Shown here one piece after another: positions 24,701 through 31,042 of a DNA stretch of 64,000 nucleotides. The translations under genes and the position numbers were made by a program. The stretch's first letter is position 1. Every line of letters begins with the position of its first letter. The DNA comes from Lichenostomus cassidix (taxonomy: Eukaryota > Chordata > Aves > Passeriformes > Meliphagidae): positions 45,021,797-45,085,796 of the forward strand of contig CM039184.1 in the NCBI GenBank assembly GCA_008360975.2, in the 5' to 3' direction. The notes below the pieces were generated by a model. The model was not told where the DNA came from and did not search any database. It was given only the letters and a program-made list of their open reading frames with translations.

Positions 24701-27031
24701 AATTTTTGTATACACAAACAATGCCAAAACTGAGAGGCAGAGACCAAAACTTTTAACAGGTGAACTGTCCCCATACTTCCACAGTTCCAAACAACCCCTA
24801 ATATGTGTAAGCTAATATTTGTTATGCTTTTTTGTCCAGAACTATGCCTTGAGACAGCCAGACACCAAGCTAGACAAGACAGACCAAAAACTGGAGTACA
24901 CTGTTTCTAAAGATCATTTTGGGCTCCATGCAAGTAATTTTCTTAAATAACAATAATACTGACAAAGATGCCAGGTCAAAAGGTAACTGAACATAAGGAA
25001 TCAACTGATATGGAAGAGCTTCTAAACAAAGAGCAAACAAGTAACTAAAATTCTTTGTTCTGGAAGAGATGGTATTCAAGATGAACACAACGGAGGTCTA
25101 AAAACTTGTTAAGTAACATGGAAAAAGTGACAGAAAAAAAACTTTGTTTCTCATACTACAGAATAATGGGAATCAAATAATTACACCTAGTAGCTGCTTT
25201 ACAATGATATTGTATGTAGTCACGTGGTAGAGGTCATTACTGCTTTATTATTCAGTGCTTGTCAAAAGTTGATATGAGTTCAAAAAAGCAACTGAGCAAG
25301 CTTATAAACAAGCAGCCCACCAAGGCTAACTAAATGCAAGGCTTCTCATAGAAAAAAAGGAGAGCTATTTAGAAAATAACAATGTATGTTTTTATGTATT
25401 GACTTTCCCTTTACTTGTTTAATATATCTTGACAATCAACTATTTCCATATTTTACCAATTCTGAGAATTTCCTTCGTTCAGCACAGGGACTGATTCCCA
25501 TTTCCAGTCAGTCCTTGTTACTAATCTAGCAAAAAGTTGCTAGATTTTCAAGGGAGCATCTTTGTGCTCTCATACAACTCTTGGTAACTCAAGCACGCTG
25601 CCCCCAAATACTTCCAAGCTTTCCTAACGTTCTTTCAAATACTGTCTTACTGGTAAAAAAACCCAACCAAACAACCAAGAAACAAACAAACAAACAAAAA
25701 AACCACACAGAAAAAAACCAAACCAAAACAAAACAAAAAAAACCGCAAACCCAACCCCAACAGCCTAAGTAGATGTGATCTGTACACTAAACTACCTGGT
25801 AATCTTCCACTGCTTCCTTGTATTCCTGTTTTTGTAACTACACTGCAAACTCTTCGGGAGACAGGATGTTCTTTAGTTTCTGAATTATATCAAACAAATT
25901 AAGTCCTGATCCATTACTAAGGCCACAAAGCACAATGATTACAGAAATAAAATACCTGATGGCAACTTGTGAGGTGGTATTGCTGTCCATACTGTCAAAC
26001 TAACTTTCATACTCAAGTCACCCAATTTCATAGGTCAAATCATTTCACAGAAAAGCAAAGTCCAAACATACTATCTTAAGGACATTTTCAAAGACACCAG
26101 AGCATGCGTACCAAATTTCAGGCATTCAGGTGCTACCAAATTTCAAGCAGCTGGGAAGAAGAATGTAGCAAATACAATTTTTGTGCAGCCACATTACAGG
26201 GCTTCCAGTTGGCAGGATACTCACCTAGATTTTTCTTCTTCTGGTCTCTCTGCTTCATTTTCATCTACCATAAGAGAAAAGAAACACGCTATTTAAGAAT
26301 AAAATCCCCAGCGTAACAACTGTGTCAGCTATCTTGGCACGTAGAATATTAGGCAATTCTTCAGATTACTATCGAGACAGGTTTTTAACATTTTGATTTT
26401 GAAATCAGTCGAGCAGACCCCTGAGCGTTCACAGCGCTCTACACTGACAGGTTCACCACATGGGCAAGGCTTAGTTTACGTGTTTCATTACCATCTGAAC
26501 GTAAAGATAGTCCTTAAAGTTGTACAAAAAGTTAACGCACAAAAGGTTAAGGCTGCTTCAGTACTTCAGCGCCGGGAATCCGGGCAGGAGGGCAGCAGGG
26601 CAAGGCGCGGCCCCCCAGGGGTGCTGGTGGGGCAGGGACACCACGCGGGGCTCTCGCTGCCCAGGCCCAGCACGCCTCGGCCTGCGCGGCGCGGGTGAGG
26701 GGCCGCGGCACCGGCGGCCGAGAGTGGGGAGGGGAAGGGGCCGGGAGCCGCCGCCACCGGGGGGTGGCCGGGAGGAGAGAGAGGGCTGCGCAGCCACCGG
26801 GGCGGCGGGACGGGGGGACCTCGTTCAGCGGCCCGGCGAGGCGGCGCACGCCGCGGCCTGCGCACCCCCGCGCGGCCCCCCCCCGCAGCAGCGCCGGGCC
26901 GGCCCGCCGGGGAGGCGGGCTGGGCACGGGGGTCGGGGAAGGTCCGTACCGCCATAGAGCCACTCCTCCTCCTCGTCCCCGGCGGCCCCATCGGCGTCCG
27001 CCGACAGCCGCTCCGCCTCGCCGGTAGACAT
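711..27031 (-). CDS. FIP1L1: FIP1L1, factor interacting with PAPOLA and CPSF1 (13 coding exons, 3' part off window)
   Basis: FIP1L1 is the Fip1 subunit of CPSF. In the nucleus it tethers poly(A) polymerase to the cleavage complex, binds CPSF30 and contacts U-rich RNA near the poly(A) signal. The split CDS, read on the minus strand, is 27031-26950, 26264-26225, 23783-23726, 20538-20435, 18186-18125, 17932-17825, 16685-16555, 16279-16211, 13976-13867, 6977-6884, 5816-5663, 1364-1338, 765-711. These sum to 1,094 nt, or 364 codons plus two bases, with every junction in phase. In order the protein has an acidic N terminus (residues 14-24), a D/S-rich tract (about 66-79), the Fip1 motif (about 137-181), a Ser/Thr/Pro linker and a proline-rich region (about 302-357). 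Human FIP1L1 is about 594 residues, so the RD/RE-rich C terminus must lie left of base 1. Identification rests on near-continuous similarity to the remembered human protein. Confidence 0.96.
766..1337 (-). other. FIP1L1: FIP1L1 intron 12
   Basis: AT-rich intron of 572 bp with nothing recognisable apart from the splice sites. Confidence 0.75.
1338..1364 (-). CDS. FIP1L1: FIP1L1 coding exon 12 (27-nt microexon)
   Basis: This 27-nt exon lies between TTTTTTTAG|GT and CCAG|GTAAAT, with phase 1 at both ends. It reads [10 protein letters not shown] across its junctions, as in human. Skipping would remove nine residues without changing frame. It is too short for ORF finders and was placed by protein match and splice sites. 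Confidence 0.95.
1365..5662 (-). other. FIP1L1: FIP1L1 intron 11
   Basis: 4.3 kb of AT-rich sequence. It holds a TA-rich stretch near 2070-2125. The open frames (for example 1807-2046 and 3641-4192) have no coding character. No repeat family was recognised. Confidence 0.7.
5663..5816 (-). CDS. FIP1L1: FIP1L1 coding exon 11, proline-rich region
   Basis: This 154-nt exon has acceptor TTTTACAG|GTT and donor CCAG|GTAAAT. It encodes [20 protein letters not shown], then [20 protein letters not shown] and [11 protein letters not shown]. It matches human [27 protein letters not shown] closely. The polyproline runs are typical of the Fip1 linker. Confidence 0.96.
5817..6883 (-). other. FIP1L1: FIP1L1 intron 10
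   Basis: 1.07 kb AT-rich intron. The open frames here (5773-6033, 6400-6648) are antisense to, or unrelated to, the gene. Nothing else was seen. Confidence 0.7.
6884..6977 (-). CDS. FIP1L1: FIP1L1 coding exon 10
   Basis: This 94-nt exon has acceptor GTTGCAG|GCG. It encodes [20 protein letters not shown] and [11 protein letters not shown], matching human [31 protein letters not shown]. The donor ATACAG|GTTTTA is weak: bases +3 to +5 depart from the usual consensus. The exon ends at the same residue as in human, so the junction is still preferred. Confidence 0.95.
7807..7926 (+). mobile_element. CR1 LINE 3' fragment
   Basis: The segment reads like the end of an avian CR1 element in plus orientation. 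It has the CTGAACAACCTGGTCTAG word, then a TAGATGATCTTTAAAGTCC word, then CCATTACAACCCC, ending in GCTATGATTCTA. That order and the ATTCTATG-like tail are typical of CR1 3' ends. It is heavily diverged and 5' truncated, and lies antisense inside FIP1L1 intron 9. Confidence 0.85.
11713..11819 (-). pseudogene. FIP1L1: Decayed FIP1L1 cassette exon (possible poison exon)
   Basis: The 107-nt segment is bounded by CTCACCAG|AAG and AATTAAG|GTAAAG, at the exact place and phase of the human exon that carries SRKANSSVGKWQDRYG. Read in the frame of its 3' end it gives [12 protein letters not shown], a stop, EQYRRHK, a stop, then REL. This matches human ASRKANSSVGKW.....Y.R.....L at about half the positions. 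The 5' part ([10 protein letters not shown]) lies in the other frame, so there is a net loss of about one base against the 108 nt expected. Inclusion after exon 9 would reach TAA in the last full codon. It is therefore either dead or used only as an NMD-triggering exon. Confidence 0.75.
12455..12540. repeat. Short imperfect repeat of TGTCACAA-like words
   Basis: Variants of ATGTCACAAAGTG, TGTCAAAGTA, GACACAAAGCG and TTGTCACAAC recur within about 85 bases. This is a small cryptic tandem repeat with no known family. Confidence 0.5.
13867..13976 (-). CDS. FIP1L1: FIP1L1 coding exon 9
   Basis: This 110-nt exon has acceptor TTTTGAAG|GTA and donor AACAG|GTCAGT. It encodes [20 protein letters not shown] and [16 protein letters not shown], matching human [32 protein letters not shown]. 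It ends at phase 2 (AG). It joins exon 10 in frame when the relic exon at 11713-11819 is skipped. Confidence 0.95.
13977..16210 (-). other. FIP1L1: FIP1L1 intron 8
   Basis: 2.2 kb of AT-rich intron. The frames at 14285-14497 and 15032-15295 look like chance. No repeat was recognised. Confidence 0.7.
16211..16279 (-). CDS. FIP1L1: FIP1L1 coding exon 8
   Basis: This 69-nt exon (phase 0 to 0) has acceptor AACTTAG|GCT and donor AAG|GTGAAT. It encodes [20 protein letters not shown] and LFK, matching human [23 protein letters not shown]. Because it is symmetric, skipping would keep the frame. Confidence 0.95.
16555..16685 (-). CDS. FIP1L1: FIP1L1 coding exon 7, second half of Fip1 motif
   Basis: This 131-nt exon has acceptor CCAAAG|GGGC and donor ACG|GTAAAT. 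It encodes [20 protein letters not shown], then [11 protein letters not shown] and [12 protein letters not shown] (residues 153-195). DYFNYGF...W..Y..KQ..IR is the core Fip1 signature. Apart from I/V and L/I changes it is identical to human. Confidence 0.97.
16686..17824 (-). other. FIP1L1: FIP1L1 intron 6
   Basis: 1.1 kb intron. The minus-strand frame at 17095-17400 (101 codons) has no recognisable domain and sits between well-placed exons, so it is treated as chance. Confidence 0.7.
17825..17932 (-). CDS. FIP1L1: FIP1L1 coding exon 6, first half of Fip1 motif
   Basis: This 108-nt exon (phase 1 to 1) has acceptor TTCTCAG|GTGC and donor CCAG|GTAATG. It reads [20 protein letters not shown] and then [16 protein letters not shown] (residues 117-152). 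The [18 protein letters not shown] stretch opens the Fip1 motif, which binds the CPSF30 zinc fingers and is nearly invariant in vertebrates. Confidence 0.97.
18125..18186 (-). CDS. FIP1L1: FIP1L1 coding exon 5
   Basis: This 62-nt exon has acceptor TTCAAG|TTATG and donor TCTG|GTAAGA. It encodes [20 protein letters not shown] and one further serine, matching human [19 protein letters not shown]. It ends at phase 1, with the first base of the next glycine. Confidence 0.95.
18187..20434 (-). other. FIP1L1: FIP1L1 intron 4
   Basis: 2.2 kb AT-rich intron. Several short open frames (18295-18655, 19456-19889) lack coding character. No repeats were recognised beyond AT-rich words around 20290-20390. 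Confidence 0.7.
20435..20538 (-). CDS. FIP1L1: FIP1L1 coding exon 4, acidic D/S tract
   Basis: This 104-nt exon has acceptor TTTTGTAG|AAG and donor TTTAG|GTAAGT. It encodes [19 protein letters not shown] and then [15 protein letters not shown]. The DSDSDSDDD run and [12 protein letters not shown] are almost identical to human. The acidic serine tract is a likely CK2-type phosphorylation region (inference). Confidence 0.96.
21120..22480 (-). mobile_element. Ancient CR1/L3-like LINE fragment
   Basis: The plus strand reads like the reverse complement of a CR1/L3-clade ORF2 3' region. It has words resembling ...AAATAAGTTAAACAGCACAGG..., then ...CCAGAGAATCCCCCCTGG, then ...AACTTTGTGGAATCCAAGTG, in the same order as in amniote CR1/L3 copies. 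No open frame survives. It lies in the same direction as FIP1L1 transcription. The family is assigned from remembered word order, so the boundaries are approximate. Confidence 0.5.
22503..22521. repeat. G-rich run
   Basis: GGGGTGGGGGGGAGGGGG is a purine run with four G-tracts and could form a G-quadruplex in the strand not used as the FIP1L1 transcript. No other function is visible. Confidence 0.55.
23726..23783 (-). CDS. FIP1L1: FIP1L1 coding exon 3
   Basis: This 58-nt exon has acceptor ATTTAAG|T and donor ACG|GTAGTT. It encodes [20 protein letters not shown], matching the human segment around GIEDETAENGVPK. It leaves the frame at phase 0. The donor has T at +5 and is not a perfect consensus. 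Confidence 0.93.
23784..26224 (-). other. FIP1L1: FIP1L1 intron 2
   Basis: 2.4 kb AT-rich intron. It contains the A-rich CAAA repeat at 25656-25765. No exon or other repeat was recognised. Confidence 0.7.
25656..25765. repeat. A-rich (CAAA/ACCAAA)n simple repeat
   Basis: About 110 bases made of CAAA, ACCAAA and poly-A words. The plus-strand open frame over it (K/Q/T/N-rich) is a by-product of the repeat. Confidence 0.85.
26225..26264 (-). CDS. FIP1L1: FIP1L1 coding exon 2
   Basis: This is a 40-nt exon with acceptor TGGTAG|ATGA and donor TCTAG|GTGAGT. With the G from exon 1 it reads [13 protein letters not shown], matching human DENEVERPEEE. It joins exon 1 directly, as in the human isoform that skips the PWDVHVHSDLAKDL segment. 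That segment was looked for in 26265-26949 and not seen. Confidence 0.94.
26265..26949 (-). other. FIP1L1: FIP1L1 intron 1
   Basis: 685-bp intron whose 5' half (26560-26949 on the plus strand) is CpG-island sequence. The human-type extra N-terminal segment PWDVHVHSDLAKDL was not found here. Confidence 0.75.
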
Positions 27032-27520
27032 GGCCGCCTCCCGCGGGACGCGCGAGCCCGGCCTCGGCCGCGCCTCCCGCCGCCGGGCCGCCCCCCGCAC
27101 CGCCCCCGGGCTCCCCCGGCGCCTCGGGCCGCGGCCGGGCGGTGCACTGGCGGGCGGCTGCGAACGCGCAACGCGGCCTCTCGCGGAGGATCCGCCGCCG
27201 CCGCCGCCGCCCGGAGCTTCCCCTCCCCCCGCGTGGTGACACGCACAGGAAGCGGGCCCGGCCCGGCCCCGCGGCGCCCCGGGCACGGGCTGCGGCCCGG
27301 CTGGGCCCGGCCCCGGGCCTGCCCTCCCGCCGAGCCGCCCGGGCACCGGCCGTGCGCTGCCACTCACCGCGGCTGTGCTTTCGCCGCTCTCCCGAGGCGC
27401 GCTGCGAGAGCCGCCTTCCATTCCTCTCGCTGCCCTGGGCTCTCGGTGGTCCTTGTGCTCTCCTGCGTCCCTGAACGCCCGTCCGTCCCCTCAACAGGGA
27501 TCACCGGCAGCATGGCCATC
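26560..27520. promoter_or_regulatory. FIP1L1: CpG island over FIP1L1 promoter and exon 1
   Basis: An abrupt change from AT-rich sequence to dense GC with very many CpG dinucleotides covers intron 1, exon 1 and the presumed 5' UTR. It includes a (CCG)n run at 27191-27212. No TATA box is evident. Long overlapping open frames on both strands are a base-composition effect. The transcription start cannot be fixed from sequence alone. Confidence 0.85.
26950..27031 (-). CDS. FIP1L1: FIP1L1 coding exon 1 (start codon)
   Basis: It encodes [10 protein letters not shown] followed by an acidic run and EEEEWLYG (27 codons plus one base). The start was chosen because human FIP1L1 begins MSAGEVERL, and the ATG has a G at -3 in a GCGGCC context. 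The frame stays open about 130 codons upstream to another ATG at 27421, but that stretch is low-complexity G/R/P/A coding from the CpG island and has no family counterpart. The donor reads GCG|GTACGG. The acidic N terminus is the part of Fip1 that contacts poly(A) polymerase. Confidence 0.95.
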
Positions 27521-30090
27521 CGTGGAGAATATCCTTGCCTATCTCCAGAAGCAGGACTTGGCTAAACACACGTACACTCCAGTGCCGTGCATCTACTGGC
27601 GGCTGATGGCAGCTGTCGGGGGAGCTAACCACGCGGTAAACACGCCGCTGCTTCTGCTAGTACTGTCCGGCTCTCGGCTCAGGGACTATCCCAACTGGAC
27701 GTACTATTTTGGGTTTAGCAACCCCTCATAGATATTTTTTTTTCCTCCACAAATTTCCTGATTTTACTTTTAGCTACAGTAAATGTTTAACATTCCTAGT
27801 GAGCTGTGACTGTACCAAAGTGTTTCTATGAATTTCCTTAAGAAATGGTTCCATTTTAAAAGCGGTGGGAGGTAGTGAGCCATTTTTCCTGGTGATTTGC
27901 TCACTCTACATCTGTGAATGCTAGACAACAACAGCAAGATTCATTAGAAAATTTACGTACCAACAACTGTCCAAACAAGTTTTGACCAGTTGTGTGTGCA
28001 AATTAAGCTTGTGCTGTTTAAGAATGTATATGAACACTAAAACAGGGACCAGGGACCAGGTTTTTCACAGCAGGTCAGTTTGGGAAAAATAAACTAGAGG
28101 ACTTGACTGTAACATAAACACAACTCTCAGTGGGGGAGCTTATTTGAATTGCCTGCATACAGACACTTATTTGAAGGTTTCATATATGGCATGACATTTC
28201 ACTGGAGTTCACATGAACAACCAACCCAGTCAAAAACTCTGTCACCTAAAGTTAAATGTCTGAGTATGCTGTACATATAATGAATTATGTGCTGTAATTG
28301 GGTAGGTTTTCATCTTGCAATTTCATTTTTTATACAACTAGTTGTGGAGCCAGCAAAGGCATTTTTCACCCAAACCATTTTGAGTCACTTGTTTCTCATA
28401 AGACAAGTCTGGATGTGTAGTACCTATTAGTAGACATCAGTGTCTGAATTTTCATTCCTGTTTTGTTTACTTTGCCATTTAACACAATTCTAGGTGGCAT
28501 GAAATGACACAGCGGAATTCTAATAGTTTCCTTTGACTGCAGACACAAGGAAGAAGAAAACCATGTTTGAGGAAACATTGGTTGGAAACACTGGTTTGAG
28601 GAAAAATTGGTTGTTACCAAACCATGTTTGAAGAAAACACAATGAATAGAAATCAAGAGCAGGCTAAGAACATAGCATGTCTTAAAATACTTTGATGTGG
28701 ATCCTCAAAGCAGTTTTCCTTGTGGAAACCTTTAAAGAGAAATCACACTGAGCTGGTGGTGACAGAAAAATCCATCTTGAACAGTTGTGGCCCGTAATAA
28801 CTGTTTCTTCTAAGGCTCTGAGTAGCTGAAAGGCTGAAGATAGAACACATCTTTGCAAGCTGCATCACCATCTTCACTCATGGGTTATACTCCAGAAACC
28901 TACAAAAAGATACCAAGTCTATGGGAACCCTTTAGTACAATTTTTTTTTAACACAGTAGTTGTCAACTTGCACAAGGGATAAAATAAACTGTAAAAACTG
29001 CTTAGATACTTTTGGTTTTTAATTTAACCATTCTGCTTTAAACTGGTTACCCTAATTTTGTCTTCTGGCTAGTAGTTTTTTTTTCTCAACACTGGCATAT
29101 GCAGAATGAGTTGCAATCTATACAGTATTAATAAAGTAAAAAAAAATTCACTTTCTTAAAAAAGCATCTGTTGTTTTGACAATAATGTCTGAAAAAAGCC
29201 CCTCAACCCCCCCATATCTTTTTAATAGTTTTAAAGGTGAAGAACCCCTTTAAAATTGTTGGGCAATTTTATTTAGATTTGGACAATAATTGGGCAATAA
29301 TTTATTTAGATTTTGACTGTGGCACTCAACCATAAAGCAAAAGCTCAGATATGTGATCTCTGAGGTAATTCAGTCTGAGAGAAGAATGATTCTACTTGTT
29401 TATAAACTCAGGGGCCCAGTGGTTAACTATCCCCCATCCTTTCTTAGCATTCATTTTCAAGTCAAAATAGTCAAGAAGGGTATTAACTTACATATTTTTC
29501 TAGCATCATGAAGTTATATGCCCTGAAGTTAAAATAACAGTTTGGTGTTAGAACAGCACAAAGATAGGGAAGAATGCATCTGGGTAGGAATGGGAATGGA
29601 GTACACTGAAAGGAAATTATTTAATTACTGGAAATCTGGTGATTCTGCATTGTTCCTGTGTTTCAGTGTTCTGAAACTAGTTGAACCTGTAAGAGACCTA
29701 AGAACAGCAGTTAAGTATTTTATCTCTTCATTAATGCCCCTAATCCTGCTATGTCAGAAAAGGTATCTTCCTCGCCGTGTACTGCCCAGGTGAAGTACTG
29801 TGTAGAACACAGATTTGCAAGCGAGCCATCCATTCTCTGAGGAGAAGAATCTGTAGATGCTTGTTATGGCGTTTTTTCTAGTCAGCTTTGAAACTGATTA
29901 AGAGATCAAGAGCTTCTAAAGGGAGAAATGGAATTAAACTAATTTGCCATGCGTCTGCAACTGTACAGAGAAAAGTTGCATTTACTGAGCAACAGTACTC
30001 CTTGTTGCCAGCTCATCCACCAGTGCATTTGTTAACACTAACGTAAGACATACACGTTTGTAGGGCAGGGAGCAGTGGCGGCAGTTTCGC
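27521..30090. other. Intergenic spacer between FIP1L1 and SCFD2
   Basis: About 2.6 kb of AT-rich DNA between the two CpG islands of the head-to-head genes. It holds the short tandem repeat at 28561-28637. No exon, RNA gene or known repeat was recognised. Its open frames (28396-28656, 29542-29793) look like chance. Confidence 0.7.
28561..28637. repeat. Imperfect tandem repeat, about three units of 25-29 bp
   Basis: The words CATGTTTGAGGAAACATTGG, CTGGTTTGAGGAAAAATTGG and CATGTTTGAAGAAAAC follow one another. This is a small minisatellite-like array in the divergent promoter spacer. Confidence 0.7.
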
Positions 30091-30192
30091 GTATCCGGTG
30101 CTGAACGTTCCGAGTGCCGGGGAAGCAGCAGCTGGCGCGGTGTCACCCGGCAGAGCCCGGGACGCCCGGCAGCCGCGCCGCTCACCGGGACT

Positions 30193-30221
30193 GCCCCGCC
30201 CCGCCCCGCCCCGCCCCGCCT
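30193..30221. promoter_or_regulatory. SCFD2: GC-box array (CCGCC)n upstream of SCFD2
   Basis: About six head-to-tail CCGCC units lie about 90 bases upstream of the start codon. Each overlap makes a CCCCGCCCC-type Sp1/KLF site, as expected for a TATA-less housekeeping promoter. Confidence 0.7.
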
Positions 30222-30276
30222 CCCGCAGCCAACCCGCGCGCGCCTCGTCATCGCGCGGCGCCGGCGGCGCGCGGGG

Positions 30277-30282
30277 CACGTG
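30277..30282. promoter_or_regulatory. SCFD2: E-box CACGTG in SCFD2 promoter
   Basis: GGGCACGTGCGG lies 25 bases upstream of the SCFD2 ATG. The core CACGTG is bound by USF, MYC/MAX or TFE-type bHLH proteins. Its use here is inferred from position only. Confidence 0.5.
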
Positions 30283-30301
30283 CGGAGTGTTGTGGCTGTC
30301 A

Positions 30302-30313
30302 CCGCCATGGCGG
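30302..30313. promoter_or_regulatory. SCFD2: Palindrome over SCFD2 start codon (possible YY1 site)
   Basis: CCGCCATGGCGG is a perfect 12-base palindrome centred on the start codon. Its ATGGCGG half matches the YY1 core, which is frequent just downstream of TATA-less starts. Function is inferred. Confidence 0.4.
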
Positions 30314-31042
30314 TGCCGGAGCTGCTGCGGCAGCTGAGCCGCCGGGCCTGGGAGCCCGCGCTGGCACGGGGGCACCGCGCCGCCGTCCTCATGGACGCGC
30401 CCTCCGCCGAGGCGCTGCACTGGGCTGGCGGGGCGGGTGAGCTGCTGGCGGCCGGGGCGCTGGCTGTCAGCGCGCTGTCCGCTGAGGCGGTGGTGCCGGC
30501 GGGGGCGGCCTGCGTCGTGTTCGTGGTGAGCGGGACGCTGCGGGGCGGCGCGGCGGCCGCGGTGCGCGGCGTGCTGGAGCAGGGCGCCGTGCGGCACTGC
30601 GTGCTGGTGTGCGGCGACGAGGCGGAGGGCGGCGGGGCGGCCGAGCTGGAGGAGACCTTGCGGCGGTGGATGGGCGAGGGCGGCTGCGCCGAGGTGGTGC
30701 TGCGGGGCCCGCCGCTCCTGGCGCCCGTCTCGGCCGAGCTCTGCCTGCTGCCTGCCCTGGCAGCGCTCCTCCCGCCGCTGCCCGGCCCCGGCGGCCCCGG
30801 CCCCGCAGAGGTCGGGCTGGGTGCGCTGCCCGCCGAGCTGCGGGCGGCGGTGCGGGCCCTGGTGGGTGACCTGGACTCTCTCTTCGCCGCCCTGGGCCTG
30901 CGGGAGGAGAGCTTCGCTGTGGGGGCCCTCAGCAGGGTCGTCGCAGCTGAGCTGGCAAGCTACGCCCCAGCCAGAAACAGGAGGAGGACAGCCACCAACA
31001 AGGCCTCTGTCATCTTTGTGGACAGGACGTTGGACCTCGCTG
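30307..31042 (+). CDS. SCFD2: SCFD2 coding exon 1 (start codon)
   Basis: 736 nt, 245 codons plus one base, with donor GCTG|GTAAGA. It starts MAVPELLRQLSRRAWEPALA, comparable to human MSASGVLSFTQQGWEQVLA. It includes DAPSAEALHW (human DAACAESLHW), GLREESFAVGALSRVVAAEL (human GVREECFAVGSLSQVIAADL) and NKASVIFVDRTLDLAG. The ATG sits in a strong context (GTCACCGCCATGG). An open frame runs upstream only to a GTG at 30280, so the ATG at 30307 is preferred. The middle is Ala/Gly/Pro-rich with very GC-rich third positions, unlike exons 2 and 3, as expected inside a CpG island. About 15 fewer residues than the human counterpart reflects loop shortening. Confidence 0.95.

Noticed and set aside
27032..27421. 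In-frame N-terminal extension of FIP1L1 to an upstream ATG at 27421
   Set aside because: The 130 extra residues are G/R/P/A low complexity with no family match. The ATG at 27031 matches the known FIP1L1 start and has a good context.
26547..27494. 315- and 265-codon minus-strand frames over the FIP1L1 CpG island
   Set aside because: They are out of frame with FIP1L1 exon 1 and arise from lack of stops in GC-rich DNA.
27375..27731. 118-codon plus-strand frame upstream of FIP1L1
   Set aside because: It starts in the CpG island and runs into spacer. There is no recognisable domain, and no splice or promoter support.
30280..30306. Upstream GTG start for SCFD2
   Set aside because: Non-ATG start with no family support; the ATG at 30307 has a strong context.
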